A stretch of DNA of 64,000 nucleotides, from NCBI RefSeq assembly GCF_008389435.1, contig NZ_VUYS01000006.1, positions 1-64,000 of the forward strand, given 5' to 3'. The stretch is from Candidatus Nitrosocosmicus agrestis. GTDB lineage: Archaea > Thermoproteota > Nitrososphaeria > Nitrososphaerales > Nitrososphaeraceae. How positions within the stretch are numbered: position 1 is the first letter of the stretch; each line of letters begins with the position of its first letter. Below are positions 9,121 through 18,375 of the stretch, piece by piece. A program made the position numbers and the translations under genes. A model generated the notes under the pieces. The model was not told the origin of the DNA. It searched no databases and worked only from the letters and a program-made list of their open reading frames with translations.

Positions 9121-9831
9121 ATGTTTGACTTGAGATTTGCAGGTTTGTTCTCAGGAGGGAAAGATAGTGTAAGTTCGATTTTGAGATCTGTGAGACAGGG
9201 GCACGAATTGAGATGTGTCATAATAATTCATCCCAAAGATGATGAAAGTTTGTTGTATCACTATCCTAACCACCACATTTTAGCAAAAGTTGCAGGAGCT
9301 ATAGGAGTCCCTATTATTGAAATTAAATGTGAAAAAAATGATAAAGAATCAGAAGTTGATAACCTATACAACGGTATAAACCAAGCTATTAACCAGTTCC
9401 AGGTTAAAGGACTATGTCATGGATGTATTCATAGTGAGTTTCAAATGAATATTTTTAGGAAAGTAGTGGAAAAATTCAATTTGAAATTGCTATCACCTCT
9501 CTGGAAAATAGACACAGAAATTTATTATAATACTCTTTTTAAAGATAATTTTGAAATTATTTTAACTCGAGTTGCAGCGAATGGACTTGATAAAACATGG
9601 CTTGGAAAAACTATCACTCCCATTACGTTGAGGGATTTAAGAAATTTAAGTAACAAATTTGGATTTAATTTAGACTTTGAAGGCGGAGAAGCTGAAACTC
9701 TGGTAATGAGTTGTCCTTTATATAAGAAGAGGATAGTTACAAAAGCTTCAAAAAGTCAGTGGGATGGTATTAGGGGAATCTTTGAAATATCAGATGTTGA
9801 ATTAATAGAAATTAAGAGATCAAATGCTTGA
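9121..9831 (+). CDS. dph6: Diphthine--ammonia ligase (Dph6-type ATP pyrophosphatase)
   Basis: A 236-residue adenine-nucleotide alpha-hydrolase of the Dph6/MJ0570 type, catalysing the last amidation step of diphthamide on elongation factor 2. The PP-loop SGGKDS is at 11-16, a CHGC pair at 99-102 and the family-specific block FEGGEAETLV at 187-195. An ATG at 9121 is preferred to the TTG one codon earlier. The gene heads a plus-strand run with srp54, pus10 and a zincin, and its end overlaps the srp54 start by 8 bases, implying one transcript of translation-related genes. Confidence 0.88.
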   Translation: MFDLRFAGLFSGGKDSVSSILRSVRQGHELRCVIIIHPKDDESLLYHYPNHHILAKVAGAIGVPIIEIKCEKNDKESEVDNLYNGINQAINQFQVKGLCHGCIHSEFQMNIFRKVVEKFNLKLLSPLWKIDTEIYYNTLFKDNFEIILTRVAANGLDKTWLGKTITPITLRDLRNLSNKFGFNLDFEGGEAETLVMSCPLYKKRIVTKASKSQWDGIRGIFEISDVELIEIKRSNA

Positions 9832-11188
9832 CAGTTTAAAGGATAATCTTCGTGTAGCCCTAAAAAAAATAGTAGGTGCTTCAGACATCAATGAAGAGTT
9901 AATAAACGAATTATGCAAAGACTTGCAACGCGCTCTATTAGCTGCTGATGTAAATGTGAAGCTTGTTTTAGAAATTACGAATAATTTAAAGCGAAGATCC
10001 ATGTCGGAGTCCCCTCCAAAGGGTTTGTCAAAGAAAGATCATATTATAACTATCCTGTATGGCGAACTCTCCGCTCTTTTAGGTTACAGTGGAGAAGTTA
10101 TCAAAACTATAGACAGAAAGAAATCGGAAGATACCTTGATAAACTTTGATTCTGAAAAAAAGAACACAATACTAATGCTTGGAATACAAGGTAGTGGTAA
10201 AACTACAGTTGTTGCAAAACTTGCAAGATGGTTGTCCAAACGTGGGTATAGAGTAGGAGTAATAGGCGCCGATACTTGGAGGCCTGGAGCATTAACCCAA
10301 TTAAAAATGAATTGCAGTAAAATGAATGTCCAAGTTTATGGCGAAGAGGGGAATAAGAATGCGGTTGACATAGTACAAGATGGGTTAAAATTTTTTGACA
10401 GTCAACCTGTGGATATTATCATTATAGATACAGCAGGGAGACATAAAGCTGAGCAGGACCTGTTAAATGAAATGAAATCGATGTATTCAGTGGTTTCACC
10501 AGATCAAGTTTTTTTAGTAATTGACGGTACCATTGGTCAACAGGCTTATAATCAGGCTAAAATATTTCATGAAAATGCAAGAGTCAGTGGGATAATTATA
10601 ACTAAGTTAGACGGAACTGCGAAAGGCGGAGGTGCTATTGCCGCTTCTGCCGCGACAGGAGCAAAAGTTCTATTTATAGGAACTGGAGAGAGAGTAGACG
10701 ATTTGGAGCAATTTTCACCAACCAGTTTTGTTGGTAGGCTACTAGGGATGGGAGACATAAAAGCTCTCCTAGAAATGGCAAGAAATCTTGAAATACAATC
10801 TGACGAAAATCAGGCTAAACGTTTAATGAGTGGTAAAATGACAATCGAGGATTTTTACTCACAAATGGAAAATATGGGTAAAATGGGTTTCCGAAATGTT
10901 ATCGAAAATTTACCTGGGCTTTCAGGTGTTGTAAAAGACGATCATTTAGATGTGCTTCAGCAAAAGATGGAAAAATGGAGATTTATAATCCAGTCATTTA
11001 GTGTTGAGGAAAAGAAAAATCCAGACATAATTAATGAATCCAGAAGGAAAAGGATTGCAAGAGGTTCCGGAGTTATGGAACATGATGTTAAAGATTTGAT
11101 AAAGCAGTATAATAATTCCAAGACTATGATGAAACAAGCAAAAGGTCGCCAAATGCAAGGTCTTTTGAGAAGATTCGGATTAGGATAA
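9824..11188 (+). CDS. srp54: Signal recognition particle GTPase SRP54
   Basis: A 454-residue SRP54/Ffh protein that binds signal peptides and SRP RNA and delivers ribosomes to FtsY. The N domain covers about 1-90. The G domain has the P-loop GIQGSGKTT (120-128), the DTAGRHK block and the TKLDG motif. The methionine-rich M domain follows from about 310 and carries the RNA-binding SRRKRIARGSG. SRP19 is encoded separately at 23015. Length is normal. Confidence 0.97.
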   Translation: MLDSLKDNLRVALKKIVGASDINEELINELCKDLQRALLAADVNVKLVLEITNNLKRRSMSESPPKGLSKKDHIITILYGELSALLGYSGEVIKTIDRKKSEDTLINFDSEKKNTILMLGIQGSGKTTVVAKLARWLSKRGYRVGVIGADTWRPGALTQLKMNCSKMNVQVYGEEGNKNAVDIVQDGLKFFDSQPVDIIIIDTAGRHKAEQDLLNEMKSMYSVVSPDQVFLVIDGTIGQQAYNQAKIFHENARVSGIIITKLDGTAKGGGAIAASAATGAKVLFIGTGERVDDLEQFSPTSFVGRLLGMGDIKALLEMARNLEIQSDENQAKRLMSGKMTIEDFYSQMENMGKMGFRNVIENLPGLSGVVKDDHLDVLQQKMEKWRFIIQSFSVEEKKNPDIINESRRKRIARGSGVMEHDVKDLIKQYNNSKTMMKQAKGRQMQGLLRRFGLG

Positions 11189-11243
11189 ATAGTGAGACAC
11201 AAGGGAGGAAACGGCTTTAACACAGAGGGAAAATGTTCAAAGT

Positions 11244-12356
11244 ATTAAATTTAATTTATGCACTTCATGTTACCGAAGAAATTTCGATATAACTTGCAAA
11301 GAGCGAATTAAGTTTGGTGCGTCCATTATTGCTGTAAAAAGTAGTGATACCAAATGCTTTGTGTGTATGGATTTTTTTTTAAACACTTTCCCATCAATCA
11401 TATCAAAAGTTGCTAATGAGATCACAAACTTTGGAAATTACATCAAAACTATCGATATAGGTACAAAACTACCATACAAAATTATTGAAAATGAAGATTA
11501 CATTAGATCATTATTCCATATCAAAGGTAAATTGAGTATAAAAGGTCAAATTAATTGTGACATTAGGGATACTATTAGTTCTAACTTTGGAATTGATATA
11601 AACCATTCAGAACCTGACTGCAAATTTGAAATCACAATTGACAAGAATTTTCAATTTTCAATTGCGACTATTTTCAAAGAGCAGTTATTCCTAGGTAGAT
11701 ATAAAAAATTAAAAAGAGGAATATCTCAGAGATCACCCACTAATATTAAATATTCAAAGAATGAACAAACAAATGTTGAATGCAATTCTTGTGAAGATTC
11801 TGTTGAATTATTCATAAGAGAAATATTAGGTTCAGATTATGATGTAGAAAAAACCAAGATAATTTGGACGGGCAGCGAAGACAAAAACAGTCTTGTAATG
11901 GGAAATGGTCGACCATTTTTAATAAAGGTAAAAATGTGTCAGAATGTTGATACCAACAAGATATACCAAAAAAATGGAATGGAAATTTCGTTTGAAGATT
12001 TTCAATCAGACCTTACAAATAAATGGAAAACATATCGTCAAGTAGTCGACCTGCTAGTGCTAATTGAAGGTGTGATAGATGACAATATTGATTTGAACCA
12101 ATTCATAGCGAAATTTGTAGGTGAGGTTCGATTCAAGACGAACAATAGGCCAATAACCAAAAGAATTTACGATTCTAGGCTCATGGGTGTTAAGTCTTGC
12201 AACCAGTTTGAAATTCGTTTAGTTTTAGACAATGGGATACCTATAAAACAGCTAGTTGGAGGACAAACCCCTATTCAACCTAGTCTTACTCATCACCTCA
12301 ATGTCACATGCGAATGTATATATTTTGACATAGTTGATGTACTCCAAAGCAATTAG
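11244..12356 (+). CDS. pus10: tRNA pseudouridine synthase Pus10, start unusual
   Basis: Archaeal Pus10 makes pseudouridine 54/55 in the T-loop of tRNA. The first standard start in frame is GTG 11361, but the frame is open back to 11196 and encodes the family's N-terminal zinc pair, CTSC (bases 11259-11270) followed by CFVC just at the GTG. No ATG, GTG or TTG exists in that upstream part, so translation probably begins at a rare codon such as ATT 11244 (370 residues), or a sequence error hides the start. Downstream come a THUMP-like part, RYKKLKRG and the catalytic segment GSED followed by MGNGRPF; the usual Arg of GRED is Ser, the Asp is kept. The gene follows srp54 closely. Confidence 0.82.
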   Translation: MKFNLCTSCYRRNFDITCKERIKFGASIIAVKSSDTKCFVCMDFFLNTFPSIISKVANEITNFGNYIKTIDIGTKLPYKIIENEDYIRSLFHIKGKLSIKGQINCDIRDTISSNFGIDINHSEPDCKFEITIDKNFQFSIATIFKEQLFLGRYKKLKRGISQRSPTNIKYSKNEQTNVECNSCEDSVELFIREILGSDYDVEKTKIIWTGSEDKNSLVMGNGRPFLIKVKMCQNVDTNKIYQKNGMEISFEDFQSDLTNKWKTYRQVVDLLVLIEGVIDDNIDLNQFIAKFVGEVRFKTNNRPITKRIYDSRLMGVKSCNQFEIRLVLDNGIPIKQLVGGQTPIQPSLTHHLNVTCECIYFDIVDVLQSN

Positions 12357-12367
12357 AATAGATTGGC

Positions 12368-13054
12368 ATGAGAACTATACACCCATTAGCACTAATTTAC
12401 AAGTCATATACAGAAGGAATTTTAGATTCAAAAACCTATAAACAAATCATAAAGAGGGTAGAAATCGTTAATGACGCAGTGAATAGGATTGAATATGTGA
12501 CGACTGTCAAATTTCCTGATTTTATTATAGAGCCAAGCTTAATTATAGGTTCATCCGATGTCGAGTTTGGGCAACATGCGATCCTGTATGCAAGAACAAT
12601 ACCATATCCCACAGAGACAAACAAAATTAAAATAATAATCCAATTGTGTGCACCTTTGATCCTTTATGGACTAAAGGGAACCATTCATGCTGTCATGGCA
12701 CATGAATTTTTGCATTATTTAAATTTGGTAAAAAACATTTTGGAAATGAACATAAATTCAGATACAATTACTGTTACTTCATTTGAAACGTCATTTGTTG
12801 ATGATGAAAAGACATTAAATGCCAAAAGTGTCTATAAAGGCGACAGATCCTTAGTCAGGATGCTTGACTCAAAATTTGCTAATGGACTGAATGACACTAA
12901 ACTAGATACAAAAACTCAAAAGATGTGGATTAGCAAAAATAAATCAATCCAAAGTATTCAACTATCTAAAAACTACACAAAGCTACCCATTGAAGCTTTT
13001 TTTAATACAAAATTTGATGACCACTTAATCGCGATGGTACAAAAATGGAATTAA
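12368..13054 (+). CDS. Putative zinc metallopeptidase-like protein (HExxH)
   Basis: A 228-residue protein with HEFLH at 112-116 inside a predicted helix (IHAVMAHEFLHYLNLV), the signature of zincins. No clear third zinc ligand motif is visible and there is no signal peptide or membrane helix, so it would be cytosolic. It starts 12 bases after pus10 and probably shares its transcript. I do not recognise a named family. The SprT-like or minimal-zincin group is possible. Confidence 0.65.
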   Translation: MRTIHPLALIYKSYTEGILDSKTYKQIIKRVEIVNDAVNRIEYVTTVKFPDFIIEPSLIIGSSDVEFGQHAILYARTIPYPTETNKIKIIIQLCAPLILYGLKGTIHAVMAHEFLHYLNLVKNILEMNINSDTITVTSFETSFVDDEKTLNAKSVYKGDRSLVRMLDSKFANGLNDTKLDTKTQKMWISKNKSIQSIQLSKNYTKLPIEAFFNTKFDDHLIAMVQKWN

Positions 13055-13107
13055 AGACCCTGGTTATTGCAAATTCTATGATATTCACCAATTTATTTGA
13101 TTTACTA

Positions 13108-13305
13108 TCAAGATTTTGATTTTTTAGATTGATCCTTTTGAAATTCGGTATAACTGCATTTTCCGCACGTAAATCGATCTTTATGTTCTGCCATGAATAC
13201 ACCTTTCCCGCATCTGGGACATTCCCTTTTTTTTCTCTCAATTTTATCACCAGTAATATCATAAAATTTCGGAATAGTTAATTTTGATTTTGATTCTTTA
13301 CTCAT
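13108..13305 (-). CDS. rps27ae: Ribosomal protein eS31 (S27ae)
   Basis: A 65-residue small-subunit zinc-ribbon protein. The four cysteines are in [22 protein letters not shown], that is, CxxC, a 14-residue spacer and CxxC, and the ends are basic as in archaeal S27ae. It lies 24 bases after rps24e on the same strand, the normal archaeal pairing. Confidence 0.93.
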   Translation of the reverse strand: MSKESKSKLTIPKFYDITGDKIERKKRECPRCGKGVFMAEHKDRFTCGKCSYTEFQKDQSKKSKS

Positions 13306-13329
13306 CTTGAATTAATCGACCTAGCTCTA

Positions 13330-13704
13330 TTATTTCTTTTTAGATTTTGCTTCTGCAGCAGCTGCCTGTTTTGCTTTTAATTTTGCTGCTTTTTCTTCAT
13401 CTATGATTTTTTTTCTATCCTCTTTAGACATTATTCTTAAGAACCTATACCTTGGTAGTTGCTTTTTAGCGTCTTCCAAATCATTATAATAATACATCAA
13501 TGCAAAAACATCTGGATTACCATACTCACTAGTTAAGGAGATAGGTAAAAGATTCTTACTGCTTATACCAAGCTTTGTTGCAAGTAGGTTTGCAGCTTCA
13601 TCTTTCTTAACCGAACCAACTGCATTTTTAATAATGGATTTTATCTCTCTTCGCTTAAGTAAAACATTGTTATTATCTTCCAACAGCACTACTTCTAAAC
13701 TCAA
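13330..13704 (-). CDS. rps24e: Ribosomal protein eS24
   Basis: A 124-residue protein with the eS24 layout: an N-terminal strand, the LLKRREI block (20-26), a central KDEAANLLATKLG helix and a Lys/Ala-rich C-terminal helix. Starts at TTG 13704, directly divergent from the phosphatase gene. It sits immediately upstream of rps27ae and is probably co-transcribed with it. Confidence 0.9.
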   Translation of the reverse strand: MSLEVVLLEDNNNVLLKRREIKSIIKNAVGSVKKDEAANLLATKLGISSKNLLPISLTSEYGNPDVFALMYYYNDLEDAKKQLPRYRFLRIMSKEDRKKIIDEEKAAKLKAKQAAAAEAKSKKK

Positions 13705-13791
13705 TCTATTCTATATCATATCAGAAATTAGTAAATATATTTATTGCGATACCTAGATTTTTATGCTACTTCTGTAATAATTTCAGTTCAT

Positions 13792-14484
13792 TTGAACAAA
13801 ATAAGGTGGCTTGCAATCGATATAGACGGAACTATAACAGTAAATGGCAACGGTATGGTAAACTTGGAGGCACTTTCTAAATTGCGTTTTTTGGTAAAAT
13901 TGGGTTATAAAGTTATCTATGTAACTGGGCGATCGTCCTTAGAAGCATTCTCATTGGCAGTTTTTGGTGGAACGACACAGATAGCTATTGGCGAAAATGG
14001 TGGTGTTATTTCCACCTCACCCATAAAACATGAAATCTTGGCAAGTAGAGAAAAATGTAAGAAAGGTCTACAAATACTTGAAAACCACTTGGAAAATGTA
14101 TCTGAGAAACCCGTGTTTCCCAGAATGAGTGAAATTGTATTAGAAAGGTCATTTGATATCAAAGATGCAAACCAACTATTTAGAGAAAAGGCACCTGAAT
14201 TAACAATTGTAGATAGTCAATATGCTTTTCACATAAATGAATCTAATATTAATAAAGGTACCGGCCTTGAACATCTTATGAAATCATTTAATATTAAATC
14301 TGACGGGATAGTTACAATTGGCGATAGTATAACAGATGTCCCAATGTTTAAAAAAACAGAATACAGCATTACATTTGAAAATTCTGAGTCGGATGTCCAA
14401 AACAACGCAACTTTTGTTGTCAAAGGTTCAAATGGTGAAGGATTGGTTAATGCAATCAATCTAATAGTGTGCAATAAAGTTTAA
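13792..14484 (+). CDS. pgp: Phosphoglycolate phosphatase-type HAD hydrolase
   Basis: A HAD-superfamily phosphatase of the archaeal PGP type with a C2B cap, 230 residues from the TTG at 13792. The nucleophile motif is DIDGT (10-14), and motif IV is GDSITDVPMF in the C-terminal part. An earlier TTG at 13744 is in frame, but a promoter-like AAATATAT at about 13732-13739 lies directly before it, so 13792 is the more credible start. The gene is 12 bases upstream of argS and probably in one unit with it. Confidence 0.82.
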   Translation: MNKIRWLAIDIDGTITVNGNGMVNLEALSKLRFLVKLGYKVIYVTGRSSLEAFSLAVFGGTTQIAIGENGGVISTSPIKHEILASREKCKKGLQILENHLENVSEKPVFPRMSEIVLERSFDIKDANQLFREKAPELTIVDSQYAFHINESNINKGTGLEHLMKSFNIKSDGIVTIGDSITDVPMFKKTEYSITFENSESDVQNNATFVVKGSNGEGLVNAINLIVCNKV

Positions 14485-14496
14485 TGGTAATTTCAG

Positions 14497-16485
14497 TTGA
14501 TTATCGAAAATATTATCCAAGAAATTAATATTATATTAAAAGATGTGCTAAGTTACTACGATCAAGAAGTTATAGCAACACCTTATGACATATCAGAACC
14601 TCCCGTAAGAGAATTCGGTGATTATTCAACCAATATTGCATTCGTGCTTTCAAAATTATTAAAGAAGTCACCTATGCAAATAGCTAATGAAATTACCCAA
14701 GAGATACTCCCCTCGACTCAGAGTTGGGGAACTAAAAAATATTTACAGAGTTCGTCAACTCAGCCACCTGGCTTCATCAACTTCTTTTTGAAAAAAGATA
14801 TCATAATGAAGGAATTTATGAAAAAAGTTAATGCGATCGAAGAAATCATAAAATATGAATCAAATGATGAACCTGATACTATAATAATAGAACATACTAG
14901 TGTAAATCCTAATAAAGCGCTTCATGTAGGACATGTCAGAAACGCCATCATTGGAGATTGTTTGTTCAGAATATTTAAAAAAGTGGGAAAAAATGTTAAA
15001 GTATTAAATTACGTCGATGATTCTGGCCTTCAAGTTGCCGATATCATAGTAGGTTTAAAATATGCAGGCATCCCGATGCCAGACTCGAATCAAAGTGGCT
15101 CATCTGATCTCACAAAATTCGATCAATATTGCGGCAACGAAGTATATGTTAAAATCAATGAAATGTATAGCAGTAAACCTGATCTTCTGGAAAGAAGAAA
15201 AGATATTCTTAAAGATCTTGAAGACCCTGAATCCGAGGTTTCAAAATATACACATGATATTGTTATGAAAGTTTTAGCAGGACAATTACAAACTAGTTGG
15301 AACCTAAAATGTAGATATGACTTGATAAATTTTGAGTCTCAAATAGTACAATCAAATCTTTGGAGATCTACCTTTGAAACACTCAAGGAAAAAGGTATCA
15401 TTTTTTATGAAGAAAGCGGTGCAAACAAAGGTTGTTGGGTCTATAAATCTAGTTCGATTGGAGACAAAGTTTTGGTGAGAAGCGATTCTACAATCACTTA
15501 CTTTGCGAAAGATATTCCATATGCAATATGGAAGCTTGGTTACTTGAACAACCCCTTTGATTTTAGATTTTATTCGTCTCAGTGGGATACCACAAACCTT
15601 TATGCAACCGTCTTGAAAGACAAAAAAACACGTCAAGGTTTTAATATTTCAAACCAATCTGATTCGCAGTTAATCGACTTTAATAGAATTAAGAAAGTGA
15701 TAACAATAATTGATTCACGACAAGAGAGACTTCAAGCGCTCTTAAGTGAAATATTAATGAGAATAGGAATCCCAATTGACAAGTATGAATATCTGGGTTA
15801 TGAACCGGTAATTTTGAGCAAAGGGTCATTAGACATGCTAGGGATCCAACAAGAAAAACCTAATTCTGCTCATATGTCAGGAAGGAAAGGCATTTTCATC
15901 GAAGCCGATCGTGCTTTGTCAATACTTGAGCAAGAATCTCTGGATGAGACCGTGAAAAGAAATCCTGAAATTACACAAGCAGAAGCCAAACACATAGCTT
16001 CCGCAATAGCAGTCTCAGCAATAAGATATTTTTTCATAAAATTTGATTTAGGAAAGATGATAACGTTTGATATCAACGATTCTCTCAGTTTAGATGGAGA
16101 TACGGCACCATATATTCAGTATGCTTACGCACGCGGGAAAAAGGTTGAAGAAAAAGTCAGCAAGTCAAATATTGCAAGTCAAGATATGGAACCAGATATT
16201 GAATACAGGTTTGAATTTACAAGTATTGAAATCGAACTCATTTGGCATATTTGTAAGTACACGATTATTTTAGGTCAAGCTACTGATAAGTCAAACCCCA
16301 AATTAATAGCAAAATATCTATTTCAACTGGCAACGCTTTTTAACAATTTCTACGATAAATCACCTATTCTTAGCGAAAAGAATCAAAATGTCGCAAGGAG
16401 TAGGGTGATCCTTTTGCGAGCTGCCTTGTTAGTAATGAAAGAGTGTATGTATTTGATTGGAATTTCTGCGATACCTAAGATGTAA
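14497..16485 (+). CDS. argS: Arginyl-tRNA synthetase
   Basis: A 662-residue class I synthetase. The N-terminal additional domain is followed by the HIGH-type motif HVGH in ALHVGHVRNAI (about 147-150). The KMSKS-type loop is degenerate (MSGRKG), as is usual for many ArgRS. The C-terminal half is the helical anticodon-binding domain. TTG start. It follows the phosphatase gene by 12 bases. Confidence 0.95.
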   Translation: MIIENIIQEINIILKDVLSYYDQEVIATPYDISEPPVREFGDYSTNIAFVLSKLLKKSPMQIANEITQEILPSTQSWGTKKYLQSSSTQPPGFINFFLKKDIIMKEFMKKVNAIEEIIKYESNDEPDTIIIEHTSVNPNKALHVGHVRNAIIGDCLFRIFKKVGKNVKVLNYVDDSGLQVADIIVGLKYAGIPMPDSNQSGSSDLTKFDQYCGNEVYVKINEMYSSKPDLLERRKDILKDLEDPESEVSKYTHDIVMKVLAGQLQTSWNLKCRYDLINFESQIVQSNLWRSTFETLKEKGIIFYEESGANKGCWVYKSSSIGDKVLVRSDSTITYFAKDIPYAIWKLGYLNNPFDFRFYSSQWDTTNLYATVLKDKKTRQGFNISNQSDSQLIDFNRIKKVITIIDSRQERLQALLSEILMRIGIPIDKYEYLGYEPVILSKGSLDMLGIQQEKPNSAHMSGRKGIFIEADRALSILEQESLDETVKRNPEITQAEAKHIASAIAVSAIRYFFIKFDLGKMITFDINDSLSLDGDTAPYIQYAYARGKKVEEKVSKSNIASQDMEPDIEYRFEFTSIEIELIWHICKYTIILGQATDKSNPKLIAKYLFQLATLFNNFYDKSPILSEKNQNVARSRVILLRAALLVMKECMYLIGISAIPKM

Positions 16486-16532
16486 GGATATCAAAATAAG
16501 TAAAAAGGTTAATAAATCAATAAAATTTATTT

Positions 16533-17168
16533 TTGAATAGTTTGATAGATTTTTTTATTTCGCCTGAAAAAGTCATAATACAGCTTCCAGGATTAGCCCC
16601 TCATTACACTCAACATCCCATTTTTCCAGATATGTTTTCTTCTGCTGTTGTGGCAGCCATTATTGCAATTGGATTAAATCTAGCAATGGCCCTTTTACGT
16701 AGAAAAACTACGAATATAGAAAAAATGAAAACGGTCATGAAAGAGACGGGAGAATGGAGAAAAAAGTACACTGAGGCAATTAAGAAGAAGGACAAACAGT
16801 TGATAGATGAGTTAAAGAAGAAGCAATCTCAAATGCAGAAAATGAGTATGGAAATGCAACAACAACAGATGAGACCCATGATGTTATATATGGTCCCGTC
16901 TTTCATGTTGTGGATTTTTGTTTTTCCAGCAATATTCGGTCAAACTGTAGCGCTATCACCAATTGCGATTCCATATTTGACGTGCTCAGATGATAATGTA
17001 AAAAATGATACTCCAGTTCAAACGACTAATAGTACTAACACCGAAGTTAAACATGGTCCTTGTAAAGTGCCAGGCCAAGTGTTTCTTTGGGGTTGGTTCC
17101 TCTTGGTTAATTTTGCATTTAGCGGGATTGTTGCAAAGGTGACTAAAACCAGTATCCCCACTTTTTGA
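16533..17168 (+). CDS. Archaeal YidC/EMC3-like membrane protein (DUF106)
   Basis: A 211-residue membrane protein of the DUF106/EMC3/TMCO1 group, the archaeal relative of YidC that helps insert membrane proteins. It has a first membrane helix (about 28-50), a long charged coiled-coil with Met- and Gln-rich segments (about 58-112), then helices at about 115-140 and 180-200. The Met-rich cytosolic coil is characteristic. TTG starts at 16533 or 16542 are both possible. Confidence 0.8.
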   Translation: MNSLIDFFISPEKVIIQLPGLAPHYTQHPIFPDMFSSAVVAAIIAIGLNLAMALLRRKTTNIEKMKTVMKETGEWRKKYTEAIKKKDKQLIDELKKKQSQMQKMSMEMQQQQMRPMMLYMVPSFMLWIFVFPAIFGQTVALSPIAIPYLTCSDDNVKNDTPVQTTNSTNTEVKHGPCKVPGQVFLWGWFLLVNFAFSGIVAKVTKTSIPTF

Positions 17169-17227
17169 ATTTTTTTATCACTATCAAAACGTTCGACACT
17201 CTAGTTGGAATCAAGCTAACAAAATAA

Positions 17228-17238
17228 AAATATATTTA
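17228..17238 (+). promoter_or_regulatory. TATA-like promoter of the TPR gene
   Basis: An AAATATATTTA box centred about 30 bases upstream of ATG 17264. With the usual archaeal spacing of about 25 bases from TATA to the transcription start, the mRNA would have a leader of only a few bases. This supports ATG 17264 over the earlier in-frame start at 17246. Confidence 0.45.
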
Positions 17239-17263
17239 TTCGTTTGTGGTAATATTATTTATA

Positions 17264-18370
17264 ATGGAAAAGTTGTTTGGGAGGAAACTGTTATCTGATA
17301 GAAAGGATTCCAATTCTTCCATTTCTTCTGGCGGATACAAAATAACCGAAGACGATATCAAAAAAGTCAATTTATATAATAAAGGGGTGAATAAAATGTC
17401 TGAAGAAAAATTTGAAGATGCTGTCCGATGTTTTGACCTTTCATTGAGAATAGACCCATACTTTGTTGACTCTTTAATAAAAAAAGGGTATGCTCATTTC
17501 CATTTGAACCAATTTAATATCGCGATATCTGTATTCGATCAAGTTTTAGAAATTGACATTAATAATCCAGAGGTTTGGAACCTAAAGGGATTAGTATTTT
17601 ACAAATCAAAAAATTATGAAAAGGCCATTGAATGTTGCGAAAAGGCCATTGATATTAATCCAAATGATTCCATGGGATGGTACAACTATGCATGTTATCT
17701 AACATTGGATGGACGAACTTCTCAAGGAATGGAAGCCCTCAAAAAATCAATCGAATTAGATATATCAAATGCCAAAAAGGCTGTCAAGGACAGGGATTTT
17801 CTTGGTGCACGCATGGAGGAAGATTATAAAAGAATTATTGAAGTTGTAATTTTGGAATCAATAAGGCAAGGAAATGATCATTTAGGAAAGATTTTGTGGG
17901 TGACTGGACTTGATAGAGATGAAATCCAAGACGCTACTTCGAGATTGGCAAATAAGGGGCTTCTTATTAAGAATGTGAAAAAATCTTTTACAGGAAAAGA
18001 CGAGCAATACGAGTTAACACAAGAATTAATATCAAAAATAGGCATGGAAAAAAGGAGTAGTTCAAAACCTTTAGAGAGTAAAAAAGAAGTATTATTCTCT
18101 AGCCAGCAATTAAAAGATATAAGTAATATACTATATGAGTCTTCAGAATCATCAGAAAGAGGCGACTTAAACCTGTTGTTGCAAAATATTGACAAGCTTC
18201 TAAACCCCATACTTCACGGTACATTAATTTTAGACAACTACTTTGAAGAGCATCGTGAGTTGAGACTATTTTATAGCAGGCTAAAAGAAAAAGGTCAAGA
18301 ATATCTGAATTCGAATAAGGATGAGATATCCAGATTCATGTTAGAAATGGAGAAAAAAATAAAGGGATAA
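17264..18370 (+). CDS. Tetratricopeptide-repeat protein
   Basis: A 368-residue protein with at least three consecutive TPR units between about residues 40 and 150 (for example AVRCFDLSLRIDPYF, AISVFDQVLEIDINNPE, AIECCEKAIDINPNDS). The C-terminal part is helical and contains a winged-helix-like stretch near DRDEIQDATSRLANKGLL. TPRs mediate protein contacts; the partner is unknown. No signal peptide. A transcription-linked or adaptor role is only inference. Confidence 0.8.
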   Translation: MEKLFGRKLLSDRKDSNSSISSGGYKITEDDIKKVNLYNKGVNKMSEEKFEDAVRCFDLSLRIDPYFVDSLIKKGYAHFHLNQFNIAISVFDQVLEIDINNPEVWNLKGLVFYKSKNYEKAIECCEKAIDINPNDSMGWYNYACYLTLDGRTSQGMEALKKSIELDISNAKKAVKDRDFLGARMEEDYKRIIEVVILESIRQGNDHLGKILWVTGLDRDEIQDATSRLANKGLLIKNVKKSFTGKDEQYELTQELISKIGMEKRSSSKPLESKKEVLFSSQQLKDISNILYESSESSERGDLNLLLQNIDKLLNPILHGTLILDNYFEEHRELRLFYSRLKEKGQEYLNSNKDEISRFMLEMEKKIKG

Positions 18371-18375
18371 TAATT

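Noticed and set aside
9063-9221. N-terminal extension of the small membrane protein at 8853
   Set aside because: It would overlap the start and promoter of the divergent dph6 gene and its sequence is not conserved-looking; ATG 9062 fits better.
13002-13262. 86-codon minus-strand frame over the zincin and eS31 genes
   Set aside because: It is a shadow of eS31 in another frame and overlaps the end of the plus-strand gene.
15352-15636. 94-codon minus-strand frame
   Set aside because: Lies fully inside argS in antisense and shows no motif.
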